NCBI RefSeq assembly: GCF_017948485.1
Contig: NZ_JAFFSX010000026.1
Coordinates: 1-64,000, forward strand
Origin: Streptomyces sp. GESEQ-35
GTDB lineage: Bacteria; Actinomycetota; Actinomycetes; Streptomycetales; Streptomycetaceae
Reading direction: 5' to 3'
Length of the DNA stretch: 64,000 nt
Position numbers and translations under genes: made by a program. Numbering within the stretch: the stretch's first letter is position 1; each line of letters opens with the position of its first letter. Positions 8,463 to 20,068 of the stretch are shown here, one piece after another. Below the pieces are notes generated by a model. The model did not search any database, was not told the DNA's origin, and saw only the letters and a list, made by a program, of their open reading frames with translations.

Positions 8463-8611
8463 TTGTCTTCTTTTGTTTTTGTCGCCGTTTCCGCCCTTCC
8501 GGGCTGCTCGCGGCGACAGGAAGAACATTACATGACTGCCGCCGCCATGTGAAATCCGTTAGCCATACCCCTTGTGAGCTGGGGAAACGGCCTTCAGAGG
8601 TGCCGGAACGA

Positions 8612-8644
8612 CCGAAGCCCCGATCGTGTGGACCAGGGCTTCGG
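8612..8644 (-). terminator. Terminator of tRNA-Ser(GCT)
   Basis: Nine-base perfect stem CCGAAGCCC/GGGCTTCGG, 11 bp downstream of the tRNA-Ser 3' end on the minus strand. Confidence 0.75.
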
Positions 8645-8654
8645 TGATCTTGCG

Positions 8655-8745
8655 CGGAGGCGGAGGGATTTGAACCCTCGATGGGATTGAAGTCCCAAAC
8701 CGCATTAGCAGTGCGGCGCCATAGACCGGACTAGGCGACGCCTCC
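8655..8745 (-). tRNA. tRNA-Ser(GCT)
   Basis: Minus-strand class II tRNA of 91 bases with acceptor GGAGGCG/CGCCTCC, long variable arm, anticodon loop CTGCTAA (GCT) and T-arm GAGGG-TTCAAAT-CCCTC. CCA is not encoded. Confidence 0.95.
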
Positions 8746-8914
8746 CGCACAACCGCCCGCGCGAGCGCGGGTGGTGCGTGCAGATGATGACACAGTCGAG
8801 CGTGGTGTCACCAATCGCCCCCCACGGTACTAGGCAGGCAGGCCACAGGGCAAAGGGCTTCGGGTGCGGTGGGGCGGGGCGCAACCGTGGGGGCCGTACG
8901 GCGTTAGTCAGGTC

Positions 8915-9376
8915 ATGTTGCAGGTCACCCGGATTCTCCTTACTGCCGTCGTCTCTGTCGCCGCGGCCGGTTCGCTGGCGGCGCCGTCGTCCGCCGCCAG
9001 TCATGTCGAGGCCGCTCCGCCGCCCGTCCGCGACGAGGACCGGGGCGGCGATCACCTCACGGTCACGGTCCGGCACGCGGGCGGCGGTGCGGACGGGACG
9101 TATGAGCTGTACTGCCATCCCGACGGAGGCAGCCATCCCGAGGCGGGGGGCGCGTGTGCGGCCGTCGACCGGAACACGCGGTGGGGGACGGAGACCTTCG
9201 CTCCCGTGCCCGACGGCACCATCTGCACCATGCAGTACGGCGGCGCCGCCACCGCGCATGTCACCGGGACCTGGGGCGGGCGGCCCGTCGACGCGACGTA
9301 CGGCCGCAGTGACGGGTGCGAGATCGCCCGGTGGGATCGGCTCGTGCCGCTGTTGCCCGACCTCACTCGGGTCTGA
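8915..9376 (+). CDS. Subtilisin inhibitor-like (SSI family) secreted protein
   Basis: A 153-residue precursor with a Sec signal peptide (ILLTAVVSVAAAGSLAAPSSA) and a mature domain of the Streptomyces subtilisin inhibitor family. The four conserved Cys are present as two pairs (YCHPDG...GACAAV and ICTMQY...GCEIARW). By analogy with SSI, the reactive bond would be Met-Gln in CTMQY (P1 Met). The family blocks extracellular subtilisin- or trypsin-like proteases in the mycelium. I chose the ATG at 8915 rather than the upstream ATG at 8864 because the signal peptide begins there. Confidence 0.85.
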   Translation: MLQVTRILLTAVVSVAAAGSLAAPSSAASHVEAAPPPVRDEDRGGDHLTVTVRHAGGGADGTYELYCHPDGGSHPEAGGACAAVDRNTRWGTETFAPVPDGTICTMQYGGAATAHVTGTWGGRPVDATYGRSDGCEIARWDRLVPLLPDLTRV

Positions 9377-9645
9377 GGTCAATTCCGAGGCCCGCCTCAG
9401 AACCAAAGGGACCGTAAAAGTCCCGCGAAGGTCTCGCGAGGTGCGGGCGGAGCGAAAACGCGCGGTCACGCGTGCGGCAACGCGGTCCGCGTCACGTCGT
9501 CGTCACTTCGTCGTGCGACCTCCCTCTCATCCGGCGTCGCGAGCGCAACCTCAGCCCTTAGACTCCCTCGCGTGACACACCGCGGGCAGGTTGGCAAGAT
9601 GGCCGGAGCGGTGGGCAAGGTGCGGTAACAGGGAGGAAGCGTCTC

Positions 9646-12600
9646 GTGAGCAGCAGGCCATCCCGAGGCGCTGCTCGCCTCGCAGCCATACTGGACGCGC
9701 TTCCCGATGCGTTGGTGCTGGTCAACGCCAATGGGACCGTCGTGAATGCCAACACCATCGCGCTGGAGGCCTTCGAGGCGCCGGGGACCGCGCTCGTCGG
9801 GCGCGGGCTGCTCGACCTGCTTCCGGAGTTCGACTCCAGGCTGATTCCTGGATCGATGCGGCGGCCCGACCACATGGATCCGCGCGGGCAGACCAAGCCG
9901 ACCCGGATGATGGCGCGCAGGACGGACGGGAGCGAGTTTCCCGTCGAGGTCACCAGCGCGAACCTCGAGAACGGGCAGCAGGCCTACGACAACCACGGCT
10001 ACGCCTCCGACGAGCTGCTGATGCTCGTCGTACGGGACCTGTCCGGGACCGTCGACACCGAGGCCGAGCTGGCACGGTCCCAGCGGCAGACCGAGATGAT
10101 CCTGCGGGCCGCGTCCGAGGGTGTGGTGGGGACCGATACCGACGGGCGGATCGTGCTCGTCAATCCGGCTGCCGCTCAGATACTGGGTTATCGGGCCAGT
10201 GATCTGGGCGGGCGCGAACTGCACGACCTGATGCTGCACTCGCGCGCCGACGGCACGCCGTTCCCGTACGAGGAGTCCCCGCTCGCCGACACCCTGCGCT
10301 CCGGGCGCAAGCACCGGGTGCGCGGGCAGGTGCTGTGGTCGAAGAAGGGCGAGAAGGTCCCGGCCGACCTGACGACCGCGCCGGTGCGGGACGGGGACCA
10401 GCTGGTCGGGGCCGTGCTGACCTTCACCGACCGGCGGCCTTACGACAGCCTCGCCGAGGAGAAGTCCGCCGCCGACAAGAGCCATGCGGAGGAGCTGGAG
10501 CGGCTCGGCGAGGAGCACGCCTCCGACTTCACCGCGCTGCGCCAGCAGCATGTCACCGAGCTGGAGGAGCTGCGCGAGCAGCACGAGGAGGAGCTCGCGG
10601 CCGGCGACGACCGGTACGCCGCGCTCGCCGAGCGCGAGAAGGACCGGTACGAGGCGCTCGCCGGGCGGCATGAGCAGCTGCTGACGCTCCTCGGCGGGTC
10701 GCTGCGCGGGCCGCTCGACGAGCTGCGGCGTGACCTCTCGGCGCTCGCCGCGGACGACGCCGGGCAGCTGTGGCCCGAGGCCAACCAGGTGCTCCACCAT
10801 CTGTCCGCCGGGTACTCGCGCATCACCCAGCTCATCGACAACGTCCTCGCGTATCAGCTGATCGACGCGGGCACCGAGCAGATCGTCCGTACGAAGGTGA
10901 TGCTCGACGCCGTCGTCGCCGCCGGTGTCGACGGCGCCGTCGAGCTGATCGGGCCGGGGCGCGTGCAGTTCGCCGTACATGCGCCGCCCATCGAGGCCGA
11001 GGTCGATCCGGCCCGCCTCGCCACCGCGCTCGCGCATCTCGTCGCCGATGTCGCCGGGGTCGACGCGACCGGGAACTCTCCCGTGTCCGCGGGCGGTTAT
11101 ATGGACAACACGGTCGTGGTGGCGGCCGCGCAGCGCGGTGAGGTCGTACGGATCGAGGTGCGCGGGCCGTATACCGGGGGAGACCCGGTGCACGAGCCGA
11201 TCGTGCGCGGGATCGTGCGGGCGCACGGCGGTGTGCTTCAGACGCATGAAGTGCCGGGGATGAGCGGCAGTGCGTTCGTCCTCGAAGTGCCGATCGGCGG
11301 CGGGGCCGGGGCTGTGCCGGCCCCGGCAGCCGCGACCGCCGAGCCGCAGGAGGCCGAGCAGACCTCCGCCGGTGGGCGGCGGCGGGCCCGGCGGTCCTCC
11401 GTGGACGCGTTCCTGGAGAGCGAGGTGCCGGGCGCCGCCGGTGAGTCCGGTGGCTCCGAGGGCTCGGTGCCCACCGGGCGGCGAAGGCGGCGTGCGGCGG
11501 AGGAGGCGGCGGCAGCAGGTACCGCTCCGGTTCCGGCGCAGTCTTCGGGCGAGGAGTCCGGGGGTTCCGGCGGTACCGGGCGGCGGCGGGGGCGGTCTGC
11601 CGAGGGTGCGGATGCGGGTGCCCAGGGCGGTACGGCGGTCGGTTCCGGCCTCGAACTCGCCGCCGGGGTTTCTGCGGGCGCCGTCGTCACGGCCGCCGAG
11701 CATGCCGCCGGCGCCGCGGCCTCAGGGTCCGGCCTGGGCGGTACGGTGCCGCCGCGGGGCGTGCCCACGCCCGACGGGGCCGTACCCGCAGGGCAGCGTG
11801 CCCGGCAGGGCGGCGGGGCGCAGCAGGCGTTGCCGCCCGCGCTGCCCGCGGCGTCCGACGGGGCCGCCACCGAGAACGCACAGCCGACCGGGCGACGCCG
11901 GCGTGCCCTGGCCGCCGCGAACGAGCGTGCCGCCGCCCAGGAGGCGGCCCCCCGTGCGGTGTTCGCCCTGCCGCCCGCCGAGGCGGACCGGGCTCCGGGG
12001 AGCCCCGCGGCGCAGGCGCCCGTACAGGTTCCGGCCCCCGGTGTGTCCGGGGATGCCCTGATGGACAACGGCCGGCATGACGCCGTACCGAACGACCAGT
12101 CCGAGGACCACACCCCGCCGCAGCCGCACCCCGCGAACGCGCCGACGGGCCGCCGACGCAGGGCTGTCGCCCAGCCGGCGGCGGAGCCGGCCGGGACTCC
12201 CGCGCAGGGGGTTCCGGCGCAACAGGGTGTGCCCGTGCAGGCGGGCCAGGCCGTGGCCGGTCAGCCCGGAGCGGCATTGCCGCCGCAGGGCACCGGGGTT
12301 CAGGCCAACGGGCAGGGATCCCCTGGACAAGGTCCGGGACAGGCCGTGCAGATGGCGCCCGGGCAGCCGGCTCCGGCGTCGCAGGCGACCCCGGGCGGGC
12401 CGATCCCGGCACAGGTGCCGCCCGGGCAACCGGTCCCGGCTACCCCGGCGCAGCAGGTCGGCGTGCAGGGCGTTCCGGGGCAGCAGGGCGTGGCACCGCC
12501 TGGACAGGCCGCGGTACCCGGTCGGCCCGCCGTGGCCGCGGCCCCGCAGGGCACCCCGGCCCAGGCTCAGGCCGTACCGGCGGCTCCCGGTCAGGCGGCC

Positions 12601-14052
12601 CCGGCGGCGCCGCAGGCAGGTCCCGCACCTGCGGCCCAGGCTGCCCCCGCGCAGAACGCCCCCGCGCTTCAGCCCGGTCAGCCGCTTCCCGCGGAAGCCG
12701 TGCCCGGTCAGGCCGGCCCGCCTCAGGGCACCCCGGCCCCCCAGCCATGGCCCACGGCCGACGGCAGTTCCGGTGCGGGCACTCCCGTAGCAGCGAATGC
12801 CCTCGGCACCCCGGTGCCGCCGAACCCGACCGGCGCCCCCGTGCCTTCCAACGGCGCCGCCGCCCCCGTACCGCCGAACGCCCCCGAGGACGCGGCCGCA
12901 CCCCAGCGGGCCGCGCAGCCGCTGCCCGCCGAGGCCGGTGCCGCACCGGTGGACCCGAACTCCACGCAGGGGCGGGCGATCAGTGTGCGGACGTTGGGGC
13001 AGGGTGTCCCGTTCAGCAGGCAGGCGGCGCAGGTGCAGCAGGCCGCCGCGCCGACGGCACCGCCGGCCTCGTCGCAGACGGTCGGCGGCAAGCGCCGGAA
13101 GCTGGGGACGCCGCCCGACCGACCCGACCAGGCGACCCGGCCGCATACCCCGGGTGAGCCGACGTCGGCGCGCGGGTCCCGGCTGGCGCAGTCCACCGAG
13201 GCGGCGGGACGGTCGTACGCCATAGGCGCACCGGACGAGAACGCCGCCGAGGGGCCCGAGCCGCTGGACGGTCCCGGTGGGGCCGTCGAGGTCTCGGAAC
13301 CGCCGCGGCCGCAGCCGATGGACGACGAGCTGCCGCCGGAGCCGCTGGACAATCCGCGTCGGCTGCTGGTGTGGCCCGCGCCGGACGTCACCACGCAGCA
13401 GGCGCTCAGCGACCGTGGGTACCGGCCGGTCATCGTGAACTCACGCGAGGAGGTCGACGCACAGATCGCGGCCTTCCCCGCGGCGCTGTTCGTCGATCCG
13501 CTGACCGGGCCGATCACGCGTACGGCACTTCAGTCGTTGCGGCAGGCGGCCGTGGCCGCGCAGGTGCCGGTGATGGTCACGGCCGGGCTCGGACAGGCGA
13601 CGCGCGAGGCGGCGTACGGCGCCGATCCCGCCGTACTGCTGAAGGCGCTCGCGCCCCGCGACAGTGAGCAGCATCCGCCGCGCGTGCTGCTGATCGAGGA
13701 GCACGCGGAGATCGCGCTGGCGCTGACCGCGACGCTGGAACGGCGTGGGATGCAGGTCGCGCGGGCGGCCAGCGATGCCGACGCGGTGACGCTGGCGGGG
13801 CAGTTCCGGCCGAATCTCGTCGTGATGGACCTGCTCCAGGTGCATCGCCGCCAGTCCGGGATCGTCGACTGGCTGCGCGCGAACGGGCAGCTCAACCGCA
13901 CCCCGCTCGTCGTCTACACGGCCGCCGTCGACCAGGCCGATCTGCCGCGGCTGGCGTCCGGGGAGACGGTGCTGTTCCTGGCGGAGCGGTCGACCAGTAC
14001 CGAGGTGCAGGACCGGATCGTGGATCTGCTGGCGCGGATCGGTACGAACTAG
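9646..14052 (+). CDS. PAS / pseudo-histidine-kinase / double receiver protein
   Basis: A 1468-residue cytoplasmic signalling protein. Order: PAS 1 (about 10-130, ILDALPDALVLVNANG), PAS 2 (about 145-265, EGVVGTDTDGRIVLVNPAA), a coiled coil (267-350, rich in EEL/EEH repeats), a kinase-like core (350-552), ~650 residues of Pro/Ala/Gln low-complexity linker interrupted by short RRRRA-type basic blocks (TGRRRRA), then two receiver-like domains (from ~1238 and ~1344). The core lacks a phospho-accepting His (SLRGPLDELRRD where HELRxPL is usual). The second receiver has EE in place of the acidic DD pair and no clear Lys, though VVMDLL keeps the Asp. So it may be a scaffold or sensor rather than a kinase. 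Starts with GTG. No membrane segment. Partner unknown. Confidence 0.75.
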   Translation: MSSRPSRGAARLAAILDALPDALVLVNANGTVVNANTIALEAFEAPGTALVGRGLLDLLPEFDSRLIPGSMRRPDHMDPRGQTKPTRMMARRTDGSEFPVEVTSANLENGQQAYDNHGYASDELLMLVVRDLSGTVDTEAELARSQRQTEMILRAASEGVVGTDTDGRIVLVNPAAAQILGYRASDLGGRELHDLMLHSRADGTPFPYEESPLADTLRSGRKHRVRGQVLWSKKGEKVPADLTTAPVRDGDQLVGAVLTFTDRRPYDSLAEEKSAADKSHAEELERLGEEHASDFTALRQQHVTELEELREQHEEELAAGDDRYAALAEREKDRYEALAGRHEQLLTLLGGSLRGPLDELRRDLSALAADDAGQLWPEANQVLHHLSAGYSRITQLIDNVLAYQLIDAGTEQIVRTKVMLDAVVAAGVDGAVELIGPGRVQFAVHAPPIEAEVDPARLATALAHLVADVAGVDATGNSPVSAGGYMDNTVVVAAAQRGEVVRIEVRGPYTGGDPVHEPIVRGIVRAHGGVLQTHEVPGMSGSAFVLEVPIGGGAGAVPAPAAATAEPQEAEQTSAGGRRRARRSSVDAFLESEVPGAAGESGGSEGSVPTGRRRRRAAEEAAAAGTAPVPAQSSGEESGGSGGTGRRRGRSAEGADAGAQGGTAVGSGLELAAGVSAGAVVTAAEHAAGAAASGSGLGGTVPPRGVPTPDGAVPAGQRARQGGGAQQALPPALPAASDGAATENAQPTGRRRRALAAANERAAAQEAAPRAVFALPPAEADRAPGSPAAQAPVQVPAPGVSGDALMDNGRHDAVPNDQSEDHTPPQPHPANAPTGRRRRAVAQPAAEPAGTPAQGVPAQQGVPVQAGQAVAGQPGAALPPQGTGVQANGQGSPGQGPGQAVQMAPGQPAPASQATPGGPIPAQVPPGQPVPATPAQQVGVQGVPGQQGVAPPGQAAVPGRPAVAAAPQGTPAQAQAVPAAPGQAAPAAPQAGPAPAAQAAPAQNAPALQPGQPLPAEAVPGQAGPPQGTPAPQPWPTADGSSGAGTPVAANALGTPVPPNPTGAPVPSNGAAAPVPPNAPEDAAAPQRAAQPLPAEAGAAPVDPNSTQGRAISVRTLGQGVPFSRQAAQVQQAAAPTAPPASSQTVGGKRRKLGTPPDRPDQATRPHTPGEPTSARGSRLAQSTEAAGRSYAIGAPDENAAEGPEPLDGPGGAVEVSEPPRPQPMDDELPPEPLDNPRRLLVWPAPDVTTQQALSDRGYRPVIVNSREEVDAQIAAFPAALFVDPLTGPITRTALQSLRQAAVAAQVPVMVTAGLGQATREAAYGADPAVLLKALAPRDSEQHPPRVLLIEEHAEIALALTATLERRGMQVARAASDADAVTLAGQFRPNLVVMDLLQVHRRQSGIVDWLRANGQLNRTPLVVYTAAVDQADLPRLASGETVLFLAERSTSTEVQDRIVDLLARIGTN

Positions 14053-14142
14053 AGGCGTAACGACGTCGATACGGCGGTGAGGTCGGCGTCCGCCGAGCAG
14101 GGAACCCGGGGGTTTTCTGCTCGGCGTTCGCCCAGCGCCGCG

Positions 14143-15795
<1,653 letters not shown>

Positions 15796-16079
15796 GGCGT
15801 CCTCCCGGGGGCGACATTGCCTACGCGGTAGTAAGGGTTGGGCTGATTCTGCTCACATACCGCGCGGTCTGTCACGAGGCGCGGGTGATCGATCACGTCG
15901 ATCACGTCACGTTGCGTTCACCGTGGCGGGACGGTACGGCTCACGGGCGTCCGCACCGCTCGTCCGCCGGACAGGCACCGCTCGTCCGCCGGACAGGCCT
16001 GCGAGGCGGAGGCCCGGGGATCCGGGCCTCCGCTGTCCAGTCGACGGCTCAGGTTGGGTGGGCGGCGTCCGCTCCCTGC

Positions 16080-16952
16080 CTACCTGGCGCAGTAGGCAAT
16101 CGCGGTCACACCCCAGTCGCCTACGATCGGCGAGGTGGTCGTGGCGGCCACCTCGACGGTGCTCGGGGAAAACGCCGTGGTCGGCTTGAAGAACACCAAG
16201 TGGGTTCCGGGCGCCCCGGTGGCGCCGGCGACCCCGGTGACGCGGTATCCGATGGGGCAGAGCGCGAACGCCTTCTTGTTCGGCTGCGAGTTCCTGACCT
16301 CCGCCGAGGAGACCTGGAAGTCGGGGAACGCGTTCCCCGTCGCGCAGACAGCGAACGAGACCACTCGGTACTGACCGGCGAACCCGTCTGCGTCCTCCTT
16401 GGCGATCACGGTGGACGCGGTGGTGAAGCCCTGGCCGTTCGGCACCATTCCCAGGTCGAGCTCGCCGAAGCCACTCTGGATGAGGCCGCCCGACCCGATC
16501 AGGCCCTTTCCTGCCGGGCATTGGGCGCGTTGCTGAGTGACCGGCTCCGACGTCCGCACGCTCTGGGTGGTCACGATCTCCAGGCCGGGTGGCGCGACCG
16601 CGCAGAACACGAACGATCGCACCATCCAGCTGGCGGTGGTCTTGGTCTGGTCCTCAAGTGCGGTGACGAGGAAACTCTCCCCGGTCCCCTGCGAGATCGG
16701 CCGCGACTCGGTGATGACGACGTTGCTGCTGCCACTGACCAAGGCGCCGCCACCGATGACCCGCTTGCCCTGCGGGCAGAACGCCTGCGCCTGTTTGTTG
16801 TCCGAGCTGAGAACGGAGTCCGCGACAACGACCTCCACGGAGCCCGGCGGGATGGTGGTCGCCGCCGCCGGTGCGGCGCCGAGCGCCACCATGGCGAGGA
16901 CGGTCACACCCACTCCCCACACTGCACGGAACCGCTTTAAGTAGTGCAACAC
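16080..16952 (-). CDS. Secreted protein with three ~80-residue Cys-pair repeats; TTA codon
   Basis: A 290-residue exported protein with a signal peptide (VWGVGVTVLAMVALGAAPAAA) followed by three homologous modules (about 36-120, 121-205 and 206-290). Each has one Cys early in a CPxGxxxxG motif (FCPQGKRVIGGGA, QCPAGKGLIGSGG, LCPIGYRVTGVAG) and one near its end (FVFCAVA, FAVCATG, IAYCAR), presumably paired. Function not recognised; it resembles repeat proteins of the Streptomyces cell surface only in general form. The start GTG has GAGGGGG 4-5 bp upstream. Codon 5 is TTA, the rare leucine codon read by bldA tRNA, so expression is probably tied to development. Confidence 0.75.
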   Translation of the reverse strand: MLHYLKRFRAVWGVGVTVLAMVALGAAPAAATTIPPGSVEVVVADSVLSSDNKQAQAFCPQGKRVIGGGALVSGSSNVVITESRPISQGTGESFLVTALEDQTKTTASWMVRSFVFCAVAPPGLEIVTTQSVRTSEPVTQQRAQCPAGKGLIGSGGLIQSGFGELDLGMVPNGQGFTTASTVIAKEDADGFAGQYRVVSFAVCATGNAFPDFQVSSAEVRNSQPNKKAFALCPIGYRVTGVAGATGAPGTHLVFFKPTTAFSPSTVEVAATTTSPIVGDWGVTAIAYCAR

Positions 16953-17066
16953 GATGTCCCCCTCGGGCCGATGAATGCCATGGGTGGGAGAATTCCCGTT
17001 CCGTGGCGAAATGGCGTGAGTAGCCGGTACTCAACCGCCCCCGGAGGCCACTGCTTGCGTCGTGGT

Positions 17067-19757
17067 CTACGTCGGGGGGTGGGGGTGATCCCGCTCCACG
17101 CCGTGTGCTGGTGTGCCGAGGGTCTGGGCCAGTTCGCGCCGGGTGGTGACGCCAAGTTTGGTGTAGGCGTGGTGGAGGTGGTTGTCGACGGTGCGCACCG
17201 ACAGGGTCAGAGCTCGGGCGATGTCCTTGCTGGCATTGCCGACGGCGGCGAGCAGGGCGATCTCGCGTTCGCGGGCGGTGAGCGCAGCGGTGGTCTGGGC
17301 GGTGGTCAGCAATGGTGTGCGGGCGCCTTCGCAGCGGGCCAGGGCTACGGCTGCCCGGCGGGCGGCCGCTGAGGCGCGGCGGGGGTGGTGCGTCCGGCGC
17401 CAGGCGGCCGCGGCGGCGGTGGCCGCCTCGGCGGCCAGCAGGTTCGCGCCGATGCCCTGACATGCGTCGGTGACCTGGAGGAGTTGGTCGGGGTCGTCGG
17501 TGGTCAGCGCCGTTGCCAGTTGGGCCCGGGCGGGAGCAAACGCCCCGTCGCATCTCTGCGCGAGTTCGGTCAGCCGGTCCGCGGCATCCTTCGCTCCGCC
17601 CAGCCGGGCGACGTCGGTCAGCAGCAGTGCCTCGCCGGTGAGGTGGCCGGTCGTGCGGGCGGCGCGGGCGGCGGCGGTGAGCACGGACCGCGCCTGACCC
17701 AGGTGTCCGCGAGCGGCCAGCAGCCACGCCTCGCCCAGGCGCTCCTCCCCGGCGGACAACAGGCCCGGGGCGGACGGCGGCAGAGTACGGTGTTCGGCCA
17801 GCGTCGTTTCGGCCGCGTCCAGATCTCCCAGCACGGCCGCGCATGCGGCGAGGCCGCCGAGCACCAGGCGCAGGGCCATGGCGTGGTCGATGCTGCGGGC
17901 CAGTGCGGCTGCCTCTGCCCACCAGCGTCGGGCGGTGACGGGGTGGCCGGCCAGCCACTCCGTGCGGCCGAGGAAAACCGCCATCCAGACCCTCACCACG
18001 GAATCGGCGGCAACGAGTTCGGCGTAGGCACGCTCGCCCTCCCGGAGGGCTTCGGCCGGTCGGCCGGCCTCGCTGAGAGCGAGGACGAGCGGGATGCGCT
18101 GAACGGCGGGATGGGAGGCCAGGGCGTGCTCGTCGACTTGCCGGTGGGCGGCGTGGGCGCGCTCCGCCCAGGCCGCGGCCTCGACCGTACGGCCCACCAG
18201 TGCCAGCCCGAAGGGCGTCATCCAGGCACCTCGCAGCCAGGCGTTGACGTCGGAGGCGTCGCCGACCTCGGTTTCCAGGTCCTGGAGCAGGGCCAGCCCC
18301 TGGGCCGGCCAGCCTCCCACGATCCGCATGAAGCCCTCGTTGATCTTGAGCTTGCGGTGGCCGGCCGGGCTGGTGATCCGGTCCAGGGCGGCGTCGTTGA
18401 CCGCGAGGGCCTCGGTGAGGGGGGCATTGCTCCACAGCAGGTTCGTCGTCCGGGCCAGAGCGACCGCGAGCTTGTCCTGCTCGCCGATGGCAAGGGCGTC
18501 GGCCTGCGCGAGTGTCGCCTCGGCCCGGTCCCAGCGGCCCATCTCGAAGAAGGCGTCGCCGAGCATCAGGCGGGTGGCGGTAGTGCGGTGCTCTTCGGGC
18601 AGGGCCTCGATGAGGGCGATGGTCCGGGGGTAGTCGTGCACGTGGCGGGCCAGTATGGCGGCCTGGGTGAGAAGGGCGGGGTCGGCGGTGCCGGTGGCGG
18701 CCAGCCGCCAGGTGGCGATGTGCAGCAGGTCACCGCGGCGGCGGGCACCGCGCGCCTCGAAGCGTGCGGCCTGGTCCAGTAACAGGGCACGGCGGCGCAG
18801 GACCGGCAGACCGGCGCGCAGCACCTCGCCGTACAGGGGGTGGGCCAGAGACACGACGATGCGCCGGCGGTCCTGGGCAACGCGGATCAGCCCGGCCTGT
18901 TCCAGGCCTGCCACCACCTGCGGTGGGGCGAGGGCCTCGGCATCGGCGAGGGGCAGCGGGTCGCACAGCGCCAGCAGTTCCAGGACGGGCCGTCCGGCGG
19001 AATCGGCCGTGGACAGCCGGGTACCGATCAACTCGGTCAGCCGCGCGGTACCCGGCAGCCGGCCCTCGCGCAAATGCCAGATCTCCCCGTCCTCGGTCAG
19101 ATCCCCGGCCGTCAGCGCGCCGAGAACCAGTTCGCGCAGGTACAGGACGTTGCCGCCACTCGCAGCCGACAACTCGTGCAGGGTACGTCGGGCGACCGGC
19201 CCGCCAAGCACGGCCTGCAACAGGGCCTCGACCTGCTCCGGGGTCAGTACGGTCAGATCGACCCGGCGTACCGCGTCCCCGCCCCGCAACGCCGCGACAG
19301 CCTTCCCGTAGGGCTCGCCGCTACGGACGGTGCCGATCAGCAGGATCATCCCGGTGTCCATCAACTGCCGCAGCAGCACCGCCGAGGCCGGATCCAGCAG
19401 ATGCATGTCATCGACCAGCAGCACCCACCGCCGCGGACCCGGCCGTCCGGTGGTCAGCCCCCTGACGACCGCGGCGAACCCGGCCACCGGGTCGGACAGA
19501 TCCACCCCGGTGGGCAGCAGATGCGCGATCGCCCCCAGCGGCACCGCCCCCGCCGCAGCACTCGCCGTGGCCCGCCCCACCCGGCAGCCCGCTGCGGCTG
19601 CCCGGTCCAAACACTCCTCAGCCAGCCGGGACTTGCCCACCCCGGCAGAGCCGCCCACCACGAACCCCCGGCACTCCCGGTCCGCCGACGCCGCAGCGAA
19701 GGAGTCCAGCTCCGGCCCACGTCCCACCAACGGCCAACGGCCCACCAAACCCCGCAC
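17067..19757 (-). CDS. LuxR-family ATP-binding (LAL) transcriptional regulator
   Basis: About 896 residues: an N-terminal AAA/STAND ATPase with Walker A GGSAGVGKSRL (near residue 37) and Walker B WVLLVDDMHLLD, a long alpha-solenoid middle with TPR-like helices, and a C-terminal LuxR helix-turn-helix (LTAREREIALLAAVGNASKD...LSVRTVDNHLHHAYTKLG). LAL regulators usually activate neighbouring or secondary-metabolite genes in response to an unknown ligand. A TTG at 19778 would add seven residues; I prefer the GTG at 19757. No obvious target beyond the flanking genes. Confidence 0.85.
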   Translation of the reverse strand: MRGLVGRWPLVGRGPELDSFAAASADRECRGFVVGGSAGVGKSRLAEECLDRAAAAGCRVGRATASAAAGAVPLGAIAHLLPTGVDLSDPVAGFAAVVRGLTTGRPGPRRWVLLVDDMHLLDPASAVLLRQLMDTGMILLIGTVRSGEPYGKAVAALRGGDAVRRVDLTVLTPEQVEALLQAVLGGPVARRTLHELSAASGGNVLYLRELVLGALTAGDLTEDGEIWHLREGRLPGTARLTELIGTRLSTADSAGRPVLELLALCDPLPLADAEALAPPQVVAGLEQAGLIRVAQDRRRIVVSLAHPLYGEVLRAGLPVLRRRALLLDQAARFEARGARRRGDLLHIATWRLAATGTADPALLTQAAILARHVHDYPRTIALIEALPEEHRTTATRLMLGDAFFEMGRWDRAEATLAQADALAIGEQDKLAVALARTTNLLWSNAPLTEALAVNDAALDRITSPAGHRKLKINEGFMRIVGGWPAQGLALLQDLETEVGDASDVNAWLRGAWMTPFGLALVGRTVEAAAWAERAHAAHRQVDEHALASHPAVQRIPLVLALSEAGRPAEALREGERAYAELVAADSVVRVWMAVFLGRTEWLAGHPVTARRWWAEAAALARSIDHAMALRLVLGGLAACAAVLGDLDAAETTLAEHRTLPPSAPGLLSAGEERLGEAWLLAARGHLGQARSVLTAAARAARTTGHLTGEALLLTDVARLGGAKDAADRLTELAQRCDGAFAPARAQLATALTTDDPDQLLQVTDACQGIGANLLAAEAATAAAAAWRRTHHPRRASAAARRAAVALARCEGARTPLLTTAQTTAALTAREREIALLAAVGNASKDIARALTLSVRTVDNHLHHAYTKLGVTTRRELAQTLGTPAHGVERDHPHPPT

Positions 19758-20068
19758 GCCGGCCCCCCAGCAGGACAAGACACGCGAACACCCCCGATGG
19801 GCGCCCCCGGCAGCACTCCACCCGCTCAGCGCGATGCACGATCCGCCTGACGCCGTATCAGCCTACGGAGGCCCCGTGGAGCGGACCAACCGGCTTTCCG
19901 GCATTTCTCCGAGATGTCGCCTCACCCGCAGCTCGCTCTCCGAGGGCGGTCCGCGACGTGATGTCGGTTTCCGCTTGACGGTGGGGCGGTGCTGCTTGGC
20001 CTGCCTGAGCGGAGTCCGGTGCGTGCAACTGCAAGTCCGGGACGCCGAGCCGATCCAAAAGACAGGCC

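Noticed and set aside
11722-13146. Long minus-strand open frame opposite the Pro/Ala linker of the PAS protein
   Set aside because: Composition is Arg/Gly repeats as expected from antisense of a GC-rich Pro/Ala region; no start signal or domain.
17385-18782. 465-codon plus-strand frame inside the LuxR gene region
   Set aside because: Antisense shadow; the minus-strand frame has full ATPase and HTH motifs.
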